From: Muribaculaceae bacterium
GTDB lineage: Bacteria; Bacteroidota; Bacteroidia; Bacteroidales; Muribaculaceae
NCBI GenBank assembly: GCA_017505535.1
Contig: JAFVPD010000030.1
Coordinates: 248,001 to 312,000 of the forward strand
Length of the DNA: 64,000 nt
Direction: 5' to 3'
Shown: one piece after another, positions 42,912 through 52,673 of the stretch
How the letters are laid out: each line of letters begins with the position of its first letter
Numbering within the stretch: the stretch's first letter is position 1
Notes under the pieces: model-generated
What the model was told of the DNA's origin: nothing
Databases searched by the model: none
Seen by the model: the letters and a program-made list of their open reading frames with translations, nothing else
Position numbers and translations under genes: made by a program

Positions 42912-45440
42912 GTGGAAAAGAATATCTACTCCTACGATGAGGCTTTTAATGCTTCATTAAATTATTTCAATGGCGATGAACTCGCCGCTCGAGTATGGGT
43001 AAGCAAATATGCCCTTAAAGACTCATTTGGCAACATTTTTGAGCAAACGCCTGATGACATGCATCACCGCATTGCCTCAGAAATTGCACGCATTGAGAAA
43101 AACTATACTTCACCCATGCCCGAAGATGAAGTATTTGATTTGCTCAGACATTTTAAATACATCGTACCTCAGGGTAGTCCAATGTCAGGAATTGGGAACG
43201 AGCATCAAGTTGGCTCCCTTTCCAATTGTTTCGTAATTGGTCTTGACGGACACCCCGACTCTTACGGCGGAGTCATAAAAATAGACGAGGAACAAGTCCA
43301 ACTTATGAAACGACGTGGTGGAGTTGGTCATGATTTATCTCATATTCGTCCCAAAGGGACTCCGGTCAAGAACTCCGCATTAACATCAACTGGTCTTGTT
43401 CCATTCATGGAACGATATTCTAATTCCACACGCGAAGTTGCTCAAGATGGACGTCGTGGTGCACTCATGCTCTCAGTAAGCATCAAACACCCCGATTCAG
43501 AAGCATTCATTGATGCAAAAATGACGGAAGGAAAAGTTACCGGAGCAAATGTATCTGTGAGAATCGATGACGCATTCATGCAAGCAGCGATCGACAATCA
43601 ACCATATATTCAGCAATATCCGGTTGACTCAACAGAGCCCATAATAAAGAAAGAAGTAAATGCATCGGAAATTTGGGCAAAAATTATCCATAACGCATGG
43701 AAATCAGCCGAACCCGGTGTTTTGTTTTGGGACACAATTGCTCGCGAATCGGTGCCCGATTGCTATGCCGATATAGGATTCCGCACAATTTCAACTAATC
43801 CATGTGGAGAAATTCCATTATGTCCTTATGATAGTTGTCGATTACTTGCTATTAATCTATATTCATATGTAAAGAATCCATTCACACCACAAGCTGAATT
43901 TGACTTCGAACTATTCAAGACACATGTAGCCAAAGCTCAACGCATCATGGACGACATTATTGATCTTGAGATGGAGAAGATTGACAAAATCCTAGAAAAA
44001 ATCGAATCAGACCCTGAAACAAGCGAAGTAAAAAACACTGAGCGTAATCTATGGAATAAGATTAAAACCAAGACTCTCAAAGGCCGTCGCACCGGTGTAG
44101 GAACAACTGCCGAAGGCGACATGCTTGCTGCGCTTGGATATAGATACGGCACTGTTGAAGCTACCGATTTTTCTGAAAAAGTACACAAAACTCTTGCCAT
44201 TGCGGCATACTCTTCATCGGTACAATTAGCTCAAGAGCGTGGTGCATTTGAAATTTTTGATGCCGAAAGAGAAAAGAACAATCCATTCATAAATCGTCTG
44301 CGCGAAGCATCTCCCGAGCTTTATGAAAACATGGTAAAATATGGTCGTCGCAACATTGCATGTCTAACCATTGCCCCAACCGGGACAACAAGTCTCATGA
44401 CTCAAACCACATCTGGCATTGAACCTGTATTCCTTCCGGTTTATAAACGTCGTCGCAAAGTTAATCCTAACGACACCGATGTCAGAGTTGATTTCATTGA
44501 CGAGTCGGGTGATGCATTTGAGGAATATATTGTATATCACCCAAAATTCCTCACATGGATGCAAACCAACAACATAGACAAAAAAGACACTTATTCTCAA
44601 GAAGAAATTGATGCACTTGTAGCACAATCACCCTACAACAAAGCAACATCAAACGACGTTGATTGGCTTGAAAAGGTAAAAATGCAAGGACGAGTACAAA
44701 AATGGGTTGACCATTCTATCTCTGTAACAATCAACCTTCCTGCCGACGTAAGCGAAGATTTGGTTAATCAACTCTATGTTGAAGCATGGAAATCGGGCTG
44801 TAAAGGTTGTACAGTATATCGTGATGGTTCTCGTGCCGGTGTGCTTGTTGCCATTGACAAAAAAGCTGCAGAACCCGAGCAAATCAAGCCTCACGTTGCC
44901 AAACGCCCCATTGAGCTTGATGCTGATGTGGTACGCTTCCAAAACAACAAAGAAAAATGGATTGCATTTGTAGGACTTATCGACGGCGCGCCTTATGAGA
45001 TCTTTACGGGTCTTGCCGATGACGAAGATGGTATTTTCTGTCCAAAATCAGTAACACGCGGAAAAATCATTAAAGCCATCGATGAGAATGGAAACAAACG
45101 CTACGACTTCCAATTCATCAATAAACGCGGTTACAAAACAACCATTGAAGGTTTGTCAGACAAATTCAACCCCGAATATTGGAACTACGCCAAACTCATC
45201 TCAGGCGTTCTCAGATATGGCATGCCAATCGACCAAGTATTAAAACTCATTGGCAGTCTTGAACTTGACAGTCAATCAATCAACACATGGAAAATGGGTG
45301 TTGAACGCGCCTTGAAAAAATACATGCCAAATGGCACAAAACTCAACGGACAAACATGCCCCAATTGCGGACAAGAAACACTCATCTACCAAGAAGGTTG
45401 CTTGATTTGCACCGCATGCGGCACATCAAAATGCGGATAA
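42912..45440 (+). CDS. nrdJ: Adenosylcobalamin-dependent ribonucleoside-diphosphate reductase (class II)
   Basis: 842 residues, starting at GTG 42912 (no upstream ATG fits the frame). The chain contains GSLSNCFVIG (first redox cysteine), NPCGEIPLCPYDSC (active-site block), TAPTGTTSLM-like IAPTGTTSLMTQTTSGIEP, and GCKGCTVYRDGSR. The C-terminal zinc-ribbon CPNCGQETLIYQEGCLICTAC ends GTSKCG. It makes deoxyribonucleotides using B12 to generate the radical, so the organism needs B12 uptake or synthesis for this route. Length and motifs are complete. Confidence 0.94.
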   Translation: MEKNIYSYDEAFNASLNYFNGDELAARVWVSKYALKDSFGNIFEQTPDDMHHRIASEIARIEKNYTSPMPEDEVFDLLRHFKYIVPQGSPMSGIGNEHQVGSLSNCFVIGLDGHPDSYGGVIKIDEEQVQLMKRRGGVGHDLSHIRPKGTPVKNSALTSTGLVPFMERYSNSTREVAQDGRRGALMLSVSIKHPDSEAFIDAKMTEGKVTGANVSVRIDDAFMQAAIDNQPYIQQYPVDSTEPIIKKEVNASEIWAKIIHNAWKSAEPGVLFWDTIARESVPDCYADIGFRTISTNPCGEIPLCPYDSCRLLAINLYSYVKNPFTPQAEFDFELFKTHVAKAQRIMDDIIDLEMEKIDKILEKIESDPETSEVKNTERNLWNKIKTKTLKGRRTGVGTTAEGDMLAALGYRYGTVEATDFSEKVHKTLAIAAYSSSVQLAQERGAFEIFDAEREKNNPFINRLREASPELYENMVKYGRRNIACLTIAPTGTTSLMTQTTSGIEPVFLPVYKRRRKVNPNDTDVRVDFIDESGDAFEEYIVYHPKFLTWMQTNNIDKKDTYSQEEIDALVAQSPYNKATSNDVDWLEKVKMQGRVQKWVDHSISVTINLPADVSEDLVNQLYVEAWKSGCKGCTVYRDGSRAGVLVAIDKKAAEPEQIKPHVAKRPIELDADVVRFQNNKEKWIAFVGLIDGAPYEIFTGLADDEDGIFCPKSVTRGKIIKAIDENGNKRYDFQFINKRGYKTTIEGLSDKFNPEYWNYAKLISGVLRYGMPIDQVLKLIGSLELDSQSINTWKMGVERALKKYMPNGTKLNGQTCPNCGQETLIYQEGCLICTACGTSKCG

Positions 45441-45470
45441 AGCAGTTAAATAACATTGTTTTATGACACA

Positions 45471-45511
45471 AAAAGGCCAAACTTGAATTTTTTTTCAAGA
45501 TTTGGCCTTTT
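45471..45511 (+). terminator. Terminator after nrdJ
   Basis: A long stem (AAAAGGCCAAA pairing with TTTGGCCTTTT, plus inner TTGAA/TTCAA) between 45471 and 45511, with a T-rich loop and tail. Confidence 0.8.
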
Positions 45512-45578
45512 ATATTTAAATAATGAGTAATTTTATGACCGATTTCTAAAGATAATCTTGTAAAAACTAAATAAGCAC

Positions 45579-48257
45579 ATGAAAATTACATTCAAAATCA
45601 ATTATCATACCAATTGGGGTGAAATGGTTTACCTTGTTGGAGACATTGAAGCCCTCGGTAATGGTAATGAGGAAAATGCGCTCAAACTTGAGCTTAATGG
45701 ATTTGATGACTGGACTGCCGAAATTGAAGTTCCCGACACAACTCCCGACTTTAACTACAGCTACATTATCAAACACGACAACGGCTCTATCAGACGTGAA
45801 TGGGGAACTCCCCATCGTTTTCGTCGTGGACGTAGCGCTAAAACCTATGAGAACTTTGACCAATGGCAAGACCAACCTATCGACCGACAATACTACTCAT
45901 CGGCCTTTACCGATTGCATTTGCCATCGAGACAAACAAGAAAGCCCCTTAACCGTAAAGAACGGCATAATAAATATGCGCATATACGCTCCAATGATTAA
46001 AGGCGATGAAGTTCTCGCTATCTGCGGAGGTTGTGAGCAATTAGGCAACTGGGATACAGACAAAGCCATTGTCCTCAATGATGCCAACTACCCCCAATGG
46101 GAAGTAAACTTAGAAATGAAAGGGCTTAAAACACCTTTTGAATATAAATTCCTTATACTCAAAAAAGACTCCCTCGAAGTCATTGCATGGGAAGCTGGCA
46201 ATAATAGATATTTCAACTACTCACCGGCTCAAAAAAACGAAGTCGTAGCTATTTCAGGGTTAAGATTTAACAATCCCCTTGCACCATGGCGAGGTGCAGG
46301 TGTTGCTATTCCCGTTTTCTCGGTTAGATCTGAAGAGGATTTTGGCGTTGGTGATTTCTATGATTTGAAATTAGTCGTGGATTGGGCTGAAATGACAGGA
46401 CAAAAATTCCTGCAAATTCTACCAATCAATGACACAACAATGACGCACACGTGGACCGATTCATACCCCTATAACGCAAACTCAACTTTTGCGCTCCACC
46501 CAATGTTCCTCCGACTTTCAGCAATGGGAACATTAAACGACCCCGATCGACAAGCCCACTATGACAACCTCGCACGCGAGCTTAACAGCCTTGCTGAGAT
46601 TGACTACGAACGTGTCAACCAAGGCAAAATTGCATTTACCCACGAACTCTTTGCCCAAGAAGGTGCTGCTACAATTCAATCACAAGAATTTATTGACTTC
46701 GTAGCGACAAATGCATCATGGCTCACCCCTTATGCGGCATTCTGCGTGTTACGAGACATAAACGGCACACCCGAATTTGACAAATGGGGAGAATTTGCGT
46801 CTTATGATGAAAATCGCATCGCAAAATTTGTCGCCGACAATCAAGATGCGATAAACTACGTTTACTACATACAATATCATCTTGACAAACAAATGCGCCA
46901 TGTGCGCGACTATGCCCATAGCAAGAACGTGGCCATTAAAGGCGATATTCCCATCGGCATTTCTCGTACAAGTGTTGACGCATGGATTACTCCACGCTTG
47001 TTTAATATGGATTGCCAAGCTGGAGCTCCACCAGATGACTTCTCGGTACTCGGACAAAACTGGGGATTCCCCACCTACAATTGGGAGGAAATGAACAAAG
47101 ACGGATTTGCATGGTGGAAAGCTCGTTTCCGCAAAATGTCGGAATACTTTGATGCCTATCGCATTGACCATGTACTTGGATTTTTCCGCATTTGGCAAAT
47201 ACCTATGGACGCAGTTCACGGACTTCTCGGCGTGTTCAATCCGGCGCTCCCATACACTCCCGATGAATTGAAATACAGCTATGACTTCTGGATTGACATA
47301 GACCTACAAACAACTCCCTACATCATGGACTATTTCCTTGGCGACTTCTTTGGTGAATACACCGACGAAGCTCGCGCAACATTCCTCAACGATGTAGGAT
47401 ATGGTCGCTACAAACTCAAAGAAGAGTTTTCAACTCAACGAAAAGTAGTTGAGTACTTTGCTTCACTTGAACAAAACGAAAAAAATAAACGATTGAGCAA
47501 TGCCCTACTCGGTCTTATTGACGATGTATTGTTTGTAGAAGACCCCTACGAAAAAGGCAAGTACCACCCACGCATCTCGGCCCAATTCACCTACATCTAT
47601 CGTTCTCTTAATGATTATGAAAAATGGTGTTTTGACCGCCTATACAACGACTTCTACTATCATCGCCACAACGACTTCTGGTATGGTAAAGCCATGTGGA
47701 AACTTCCACCTCTCATTGAAGCGACCGATATGCTTGTATGCGCCGAAGACCTTGGAATGATTCCCGATTGCGTTCCTGCCGTTATGGACGCGCTCAAAAT
47801 CAGCTCACTTGAAATTCAACGCATGCCCAAAGATCCAAAAGCAGAATTTGGCGACACCTATACCTACCCCTACCTCTCGGTATGTACAACCTCAACCCAC
47901 GACATGGGGGGCATACGTCAATGGTGGGAAGAAGATAGAGAAAAGACACAACACTTCTTCAACAACATTCTACACGAAGGTGGTGCAGCGCCCTACTACG
48001 CAGAGCCATGGATATGCGATAAAATCATCACGCTACATCTAAACTCTCCGGCAATGCTTTCAATACTTCCACTTCAAGATATTCTCTCAATTAATGGTAA
48101 TATCCGTCGCGAAAATCCTCTTGAAGAACAGATCAACGTGCCTGCTAATCCTCGCCACTATTGGAGATACCGCATGCATCTTACAATGGAAGAGCTCATT
48201 GCCAACGACGAATTTAATAGCTATCTCCGCGAAAAAATTAAAAATAGCGGACGATAA
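45579..48257 (+). CDS. malQ: 4-alpha-glucanotransferase with two N-terminal CBM20 domains (GH77)
   Basis: 892 residues. Residues 1-110 and 120-230 are two starch-binding CBM20-like modules, each with the strand pattern and aromatic residues typical of the fold (NYHTNWGEMVYLVGDIEALG; MIKGDEVLAICGGCEQLGNW). The GH77 catalytic part follows with KGDIPIGISRTSVDAW, FDAYRIDHVLGFFRIW (nucleophile Asp) and CAEDLGMIPDCVP (acid/base Glu). No signal peptide is visible, so it acts on glucan inside the cell. It transfers alpha-1,4-glucan segments in glycogen or maltodextrin metabolism. The CBM20 pair is standard in Bacteroidota MalQ. Confidence 0.92.
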   Translation: MKITFKINYHTNWGEMVYLVGDIEALGNGNEENALKLELNGFDDWTAEIEVPDTTPDFNYSYIIKHDNGSIRREWGTPHRFRRGRSAKTYENFDQWQDQPIDRQYYSSAFTDCICHRDKQESPLTVKNGIINMRIYAPMIKGDEVLAICGGCEQLGNWDTDKAIVLNDANYPQWEVNLEMKGLKTPFEYKFLILKKDSLEVIAWEAGNNRYFNYSPAQKNEVVAISGLRFNNPLAPWRGAGVAIPVFSVRSEEDFGVGDFYDLKLVVDWAEMTGQKFLQILPINDTTMTHTWTDSYPYNANSTFALHPMFLRLSAMGTLNDPDRQAHYDNLARELNSLAEIDYERVNQGKIAFTHELFAQEGAATIQSQEFIDFVATNASWLTPYAAFCVLRDINGTPEFDKWGEFASYDENRIAKFVADNQDAINYVYYIQYHLDKQMRHVRDYAHSKNVAIKGDIPIGISRTSVDAWITPRLFNMDCQAGAPPDDFSVLGQNWGFPTYNWEEMNKDGFAWWKARFRKMSEYFDAYRIDHVLGFFRIWQIPMDAVHGLLGVFNPALPYTPDELKYSYDFWIDIDLQTTPYIMDYFLGDFFGEYTDEARATFLNDVGYGRYKLKEEFSTQRKVVEYFASLEQNEKNKRLSNALLGLIDDVLFVEDPYEKGKYHPRISAQFTYIYRSLNDYEKWCFDRLYNDFYYHRHNDFWYGKAMWKLPPLIEATDMLVCAEDLGMIPDCVPAVMDALKISSLEIQRMPKDPKAEFGDTYTYPYLSVCTTSTHDMGGIRQWWEEDREKTQHFFNNILHEGGAAPYYAEPWICDKIITLHLNSPAMLSILPLQDILSINGNIRRENPLEEQINVPANPRHYWRYRMHLTMEELIANDEFNSYLREKIKNSGR

Positions 48258-48281
48258 TCGTTTTCGGCATTATTAATAATC

Positions 48282-48312
48282 AAGCCCCGATGCTCGAACA
48301 TCGGGGCTTTCT
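48282..48312 (+). terminator. Rho-independent terminator after malQ
   Basis: A perfect 11-bp GC-rich stem (48282-48292 with 48299-48309), 6-nt loop and following TTTC. Confidence 0.88.
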
Positions 48313-48383
48313 GCTACAATAACCCTACATAGACAAAAAAAATGAATGAATCAGTCATTTTTTGACATTAAACAATTTAAGTA

Positions 48384-48415
48384 TTTGGCTATTTAACAAA
48401 AAAATAGTAACTTTG
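48384..48415 (+). promoter_or_regulatory. Promoter for rplY
   Basis: TTTG (48384-48387), a 20-bp spacer and TAACTTTG (48408-48415), a full consensus match. The leader is about 85 nt and holds a short CATC/GATG hairpin near 48433-48446 and an AAGGAG at about 48452, far from the start codon at 48506. Confidence 0.75.
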
Positions 48416-48505
48416 CACTCGCTTTTTGGCATCCCGTGTGATGGGAAATTAAGGAGCACAATTTAATTCACTTAATTTTTAGTAACACAACAATTTAAAA
48501 CAACA

Positions 48506-49162
48506 ATGAAAGTATTTCAATTAAGCGCTGAAGCTCGTACTGACCTCGGCAAGAAAGCAACAAAAGCACTTCGTAGCGAAAACAAAATTCCCGCAGTTCT
48601 CAATGGTGGCGAATTGGTAAATCTTCCCTACAGCGGCACATTGAAAGCCGGCGAAAAAGTAATCGAAATTGCAAATGGTAAGGGTGTTATTACTACTGAC
48701 TTGGTTGTAAGCAACGAAGCAGTTCGTAAACTTGTTTATACTCCTGACATCTACGCTATTGAACTCACTGTAAATGGTGAAAAGAAAATGGCTGTTCTCA
48801 AGGATATTCAATTCCACCCAGTAAAAGATACTATTCTTCACATGGACTTCCTTGAAGTAAACGACAAAAAACCTGTTACTATCGAAGTTCCTGTTAAACT
48901 TGAAGGACACGCTGAAGGTGTTAAAGCCGGTGGTAAGTTGTCACTTTCAATGAAGAAAATCAAAGTTAAAGCAATCTACACTAACATTCCTGAACGCGTT
49001 GTTATCAACGTTGACAACTTGGGTCTTGGTAAAACTCTTCAAATCGGCGAACTCCACTTCGAAGGTCTTGAATTGATGAATGCTAAGAACGCAGTTGTAT
49101 GTGCTGTTCAGTTGACTCGTGCCGCTCGTGGTGCTCAAGCAGCTGCAGCCGCAGGTAAATAA
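48506..49162 (+). CDS. rplY: 50S ribosomal protein L25/general stress protein Ctc
   Basis: 218 residues. The N-terminal 5S-rRNA-binding L25 domain (1-95) begins MKVFQLSAEARTDLGKKATK and is followed by the CTC domain (about 98-190) with HMDFLEVNDKKPVTIEVPV. The tail is alanine-rich (RAARGAQAAAAAGK). L25 binds 5S rRNA in the central protuberance. Its strong promoter and ribosomal role predict high expression. pth follows 18 bp downstream, a common gene pair. Confidence 0.95.
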   Translation: MKVFQLSAEARTDLGKKATKALRSENKIPAVLNGGELVNLPYSGTLKAGEKVIEIANGKGVITTDLVVSNEAVRKLVYTPDIYAIELTVNGEKKMAVLKDIQFHPVKDTILHMDFLEVNDKKPVTIEVPVKLEGHAEGVKAGGKLSLSMKKIKVKAIYTNIPERVVINVDNLGLGKTLQIGELHFEGLELMNAKNAVVCAVQLTRAARGAQAAAAAGK

Positions 49163-49180
49163 TCCATTGATATTTAATAG

Positions 49181-49744
49181 ATGAAATATCTCATTGTGGG
49201 GCTTGGTAATATCGGTGATGAATATCGAGATACCCGCCACAACATAGGATTTAAAATATTGGACGCTTTAGCTGAAGCGTCCAATATTTCTTTTACCACT
49301 GAGCGATATGGCGATGTGGCTAAGATGCGTGTAAAAAACAAACAATTGGTACTATTGAAACCATCAACCTACATGAATCTTAGTGGCAATGCTGTGCGCT
49401 ATTGGAAAGAGAAAGAAGGAATTGATTTGAGCCACATTTTGGTCCTCGTTGACGACTTGGCGTTGCCATTTGGTGCTATTCGCATCAAAGGACAAGGAAG
49501 TGATGCCGGACACAATGGATTGAAAAACATTGCACAAATGCTCAACACCACTGCTTATGCAAGATTAAGATTTGGCATCGGCAACGAATTCCCTCGAGGT
49601 TGTCAAGTTGACTATGTACTGGGACGATTTAGTGCCGACGAATGCGAAAAACTTCAAGCAAGACTTGACATTGCTATTGATGCAATTAAAACATTCTGCT
49701 TGGCCGGTATTCAAAATGCAATGAATAGTTTCAACAATAAGTAG
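49181..49744 (+). CDS. pth: Peptidyl-tRNA hydrolase
   Basis: 187 residues. The active-site set is visible: N10 in GLGNIGDEY, catalytic H20 in [38 protein letters not shown] and [12 protein letters not shown]. It frees tRNA from peptides that drop off ribosomes. It shares a transcript with rplY. Unusually, its coding sequence holds a perfect 15-bp inverted repeat near the 5' end. Confidence 0.96.
   Translation: MKYLIVGLGNIGDEYRDTRHNIGFKILDALAEASNISFTTERYGDVAKMRVKNKQLVLLKPSTYMNLSGNAVRYWKEKEGIDLSHILVLVDDLALPFGAIRIKGQGSDAGHNGLKNIAQMLNTTAYARLRFGIGNEFPRGCQVDYVLGRFSADECEKLQARLDIAIDAIKTFCLAGIQNAMNSFNNK
49254..49289 (+). repeat. Perfect 15-bp inverted repeat inside pth
   Basis: 49254-49268 pairs with 49275-49289 around a 6-nt loop, 73 bp into the pth coding sequence, encoding a stretch near [11 protein letters not shown]. 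The bases after it are TTTTAC-like but not a strong T run. Confidence 0.8.
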
Positions 49745-49758
49745 AAATATGTTCGGCT

Positions 49759-50199
49759 ATGGCAAATGAAGAACGAATTGACAAATGGTTGTGGGCAATG
49801 CGCATATTCAAGACCCGCACAATAGCAACAGAAGCGTGTAAAAAAGGACGCATAACCATTGGCGAGGGTGACGGTGTTATTGCCAAACCATCTCGCACAA
49901 TAAAAATCGGAGATGTTATAAATGTAAGGAAACCACCGGTGACCTATTCATTTAAAGTAAAAGCTCTAACTGAAAACCGATTAGGAGCAAAACTCGTCCC
50001 CGAATATTTGGAGAACATCACACCCCAATCGCAATATGACCTACTTGAAGTGGTAAAAATCAGTGGATTTGTGGACCGACGCAAAGGTCTCGGCCGCCCC
50101 ACTAAGCGAGAAGGGCGCGAATTGGCTCGTTTTACCGAACAAGCCTACGATTGTGGTTGGGACTTCGAATTTGACTTTGACGAAGACGACGAGGATTGA
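49759..50199 (+). CDS. S4-domain RNA-binding protein (Hsp15/HslR-like)
   Basis: 146 residues. An S4 alpha-L RNA-binding motif spans about 5-65 (ERIDKWLWAMRIFKTRTIA and CKKGRITIGE). The middle resembles HslR (Hsp15), which recycles blocked 50S subunits carrying nascent chains. The tail is strongly acidic (EFDFDEDDED). It follows rplY and pth, all acting on ribosomes or stalled translation. The precise function is inferred. Confidence 0.85.
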   Translation: MANEERIDKWLWAMRIFKTRTIATEACKKGRITIGEGDGVIAKPSRTIKIGDVINVRKPPVTYSFKVKALTENRLGAKLVPEYLENITPQSQYDLLEVVKISGFVDRRKGLGRPTKREGRELARFTEQAYDCGWDFEFDFDEDDED

Positions 50200-50218
50200 T
50201 TCTACAAATATTGCCACA

Positions 50219-50250
50219 TTTGGTCGTTTAATGACAATTCGCTATCTTTG
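50219..50250 (+). promoter_or_regulatory. Promoter for the hemerythrin-regulator pair
   Basis: TTTG (50219-50222), a 20-bp spacer and TATCTTTG (50243-50250), 27 bp before the ATG at 50277. Confidence 0.75.
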
Positions 50251-50276
50251 CAAATAACGAATTGTAGTTTCCCCAG

Positions 50277-50969
50277 ATGAAAATATCTCGAATTTTTACG
50301 GCAAAAGATAATGTAATCGACTTAATAAACGAGGATTATAACATTCTCCCCGTGTTAAGTCGATTTTCTATTCCATTGGGATTTGGCAATAAAACAATAG
50401 AAGACGTATGCAACAATGCTGGTATAAATATCAATGTATTTTTGCTTGTCATCAACTATATTTTATCAGGGAATTTAGATAAGAGCGATCTGAGGCATAT
50501 TTCGGCCACCGACCTCGTTGATTTTTTGCATAACTCACACGACTATTTCTTATTATACAAATTCCCTCATATACGCCAAAACCTCCTTAATGCGTTAGAC
50601 GATAGTTACTCCGACGTCAACCCTATGATTACTCGTTTCTTTGACGAATATGTTTCTCAAGCACATGAACACTTTGAATATGAAGAACGAGTTGTTTTTC
50701 CTTATATACGTAATCTATCAACAGGAGAAAAATCAAATTATAGCATTGAAGAGTTTAAAAAGCACCATGACGAACTCGGAGAAAAACTCTCTGATTTAAA
50801 AAATGTGATTCTACGCTATTACACTACGTCAATGCCAAATAAAATGTATGACGTACTGGTCGATTTGTTCAATTGCGAACTTGATATTAAAAGTCACACA
50901 ATTATTGAAGATGAATTATTAACTCCCATGGTTGCTGACATGGAATGTAAAAAAGGGACGGCAAAATGA
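50277..50969 (+). CDS. Hemerythrin-domain protein (ScdA/YtfE-like)
   Basis: 230 residues. The N-terminal 60 resemble the ScdA_N domain (NVIDLINEDYNILPVLSRFSI), but the paired cysteines usual at its end are absent (IPLGFGNKTIED). The C-terminal half is a four-helix hemerythrin bundle with iron ligands visible as FLHNSHDYFL, AHEHFEYEERVVFPYI, KKHHDELGEKL and SHTIIEDELLTP. ScdA/YtfE proteins repair iron-sulfur clusters after nitric oxide or oxidative damage. It overlaps the next gene by 4 bp, tying it to a regulator. Confidence 0.85.
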   Translation: MKISRIFTAKDNVIDLINEDYNILPVLSRFSIPLGFGNKTIEDVCNNAGININVFLLVINYILSGNLDKSDLRHISATDLVDFLHNSHDYFLLYKFPHIRQNLLNALDDSYSDVNPMITRFFDEYVSQAHEHFEYEERVVFPYIRNLSTGEKSNYSIEEFKKHHDELGEKLSDLKNVILRYYTTSMPNKMYDVLVDLFNCELDIKSHTIIEDELLTPMVADMECKKGTAK

Positions 50970-51544
50970 AACACGTCACAATAGCTCTGCTAACTCCATC
51001 GGACATAATCAAAAACGGAATTAGTGCTATACTCAAATCAATACCTGACATTCATGTCAATATTCTATATTGGACAGAAAACGACATTCAAAATGGCATA
51101 CCGGCTAAGAAGCCATCACTCATTATTGCTGACAGTTTATTGCTTAATGGCGACAGTATAACATCAATCCGAAACATTGCTCCCGAAACGCGCATTATCA
51201 CAATGAGCACCGGTCTGCTTCCTCAAGCCATTGCCAAGAATTATGATGCCATAATATCAATATATGATAACACCGAGTCCATTAGCAACACAATCAAGCA
51301 ATGCCTTATTACCGATGAAAACGGAACAAAAGAACTCACTCCCCGAGAAAAAGACGTCGTTATTGGAATTGTAAAAGGATTATCCAACAAAGAGATGGCA
51401 CTCAAGATGAATGTATCGGTAAATACGGTTATGACCCATCGACGAAACATTGCATCAAAGTTACAAATACACTCCGCTGCCGGGCTCACAATATATGCGA
51501 TAGTGAGTAAACTTGTTAGGATTGAAGATGTGAAACAGGTCTAA
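50966..51544 (+). CDS. LuxR/NarL-type response regulator-like transcription factor
   Basis: 192 residues. The C-terminal LuxR helix-turn-helix is clear: LTPREKDVVIGIVKGLSNKE and NVSVNTVMTHRRNIASKL. The N-terminal 120 residues look like a receiver domain with a possible phospho-acceptor Asp in LIIADSLLL, but the usual acidic pair and conserved lysine are not obvious, so phosphorylation is uncertain. Overlap with the hemerythrin gene (ATGA) suggests that it answers to oxygen, NO or iron state sensed with that protein. No partner kinase lies next to it. Confidence 0.85.
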   Translation: MKHVTIALLTPSDIIKNGISAILKSIPDIHVNILYWTENDIQNGIPAKKPSLIIADSLLLNGDSITSIRNIAPETRIITMSTGLLPQAIAKNYDAIISIYDNTESISNTIKQCLITDENGTKELTPREKDVVIGIVKGLSNKEMALKMNVSVNTVMTHRRNIASKLQIHSAAGLTIYAIVSKLVRIEDVKQV

Positions 51545-51559
51545 CGTTGAGTTTTATAC

Positions 51560-52138
51560 TCAATGTTTCAAAGACTCAAAAAATTGATTGCGCAAGTCTG
51601 GATCCTCGGCAAAAGCACCAAGGTAATCGATAGTTGTAGTTGACGAATCTTGTTTTTCAACGCCTCGCATTTTCATGCACAAATGCTGAGCCGAACAAAC
51701 GACTATTACCCCCTTAGCCGACAAAGTGTCAAACACCTCTTTACATATTTCAGCCGTAAGTCGCTCTTGTACTTGCAAGCGACGAGCAAACACATCTACA
51801 ACACGCGCCAATTTGCTAAGACCTATCATATTTCCATTGGGGATATAACCAATGGATACCTTTCCAAAGAATGGGAGTATATGATGCTCACAGAAAGAAT
51901 AGATTTCAATATCTTTGACAACAACTAAGCGAGAACCTGCATATTCAAATATTGCCTGCTTCATCACCTCTGCCGGATTCATTCTATAACCATTCGTTGC
52001 ATAGTACAATGCCTTTGCTGCTCTCATCGGGGTTTTCTGTAAACCTTCCCTTTGAGGATCTTCACCCAACAGTTGCAGTATTGATTCGAAGTGTTCGGCT
52101 ATTTGTGAAACGACCTCCTCGTTATATTGAATATCCAT
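51560..52138 (-). CDS. folE: GTP cyclohydrolase I
   Basis: 192 residues. The zinc ligands are in EIYSFCEHHILPFFGK and in the VCSAQHLCMKMRG motif, where the histidine and the cysteine complete the site. Other core blocks (DPQREGLQKTPMRAAKAL, GLSKLARVVDVFARR) are intact. It converts GTP to dihydroneopterin triphosphate, the first step of folate synthesis. It is the last gene of the minus-strand run DUF1599 - BT_3928-like - tpiA - SPOR - folE, a conserved Bacteroidales order. Confidence 0.97.
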   Translation of the reverse strand: MDIQYNEEVVSQIAEHFESILQLLGEDPQREGLQKTPMRAAKALYYATNGYRMNPAEVMKQAIFEYAGSRLVVVKDIEIYSFCEHHILPFFGKVSIGYIPNGNMIGLSKLARVVDVFARRLQVQERLTAEICKEVFDTLSAKGVIVVCSAQHLCMKMRGVEKQDSSTTTIDYLGAFAEDPDLRNQFFESLKH

Positions 52139-52169
52139 TATATATTAAAGACAATGAAATTAGTAAACA

Positions 52170-52658
52170 TCAATTATGTTTGAGATTTACTCGATCTCTA
52201 ACCACTCTTACTTCCTTGCGATAGGACGGAAACGCAACTTTAATTTCGGTTGCCGCATCATTAGCTTCTTCTACAGTCTCAAAATCGCCTACTCTCAATC
52301 GCCAAAACGGAGAATTATAAATTACATACGTACGATACTGAGGAAATTTTTCAGAAATGTTCCCTGCCATAGAACGAGCTTCGGCCTTTGCTCGGCGAGA
52401 ATTATTATCGGAGAATACCTGCACACGATAGCCTGAAACAATGCGATTTACCGGTTCGGCATCAATCGTATCGTTATTTTCAGATATAGATTTGTTCAAT
52501 CGGTCATTTAGAGATGACGGATTCTCTACTTTTATATTACCTTTGCGATTAAGATGTTCAACAATTGACACCTCATCATCTCCTAAAGTTGATGCATGAA
52601 CAAATGTTGCGAAAATCGCAAGCGTCATGAATATAGCTGTCGTTTTAAATATTCTCAT
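52170..52658 (-). CDS. SPOR domain-containing exported protein
   Basis: 162 residues with a signal peptide (MRIFKTTAIFMTLAIFATFVHA). After a polar linker the last 75 residues (IVSGYRVQVFSDNNSRRAKAE to SYRKEVRVVRD) form a SPOR domain, with the strand-helix-strand repeat SPFWRLRVGDFETVEEA. SPOR domains bind glycan strands stripped of peptides at division sites. It lies between tpiA and folE. Confidence 0.88.
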   Translation of the reverse strand: MRIFKTTAIFMTLAIFATFVHASTLGDDEVSIVEHLNRKGNIKVENPSSLNDRLNKSISENNDTIDAEPVNRIVSGYRVQVFSDNNSRRAKAEARSMAGNISEKFPQYRTYVIYNSPFWRLRVGDFETVEEANDAATEIKVAFPSYRKEVRVVRDRVNLKHN

Positions 52659-52673
52659 AATTTATAAATATTA

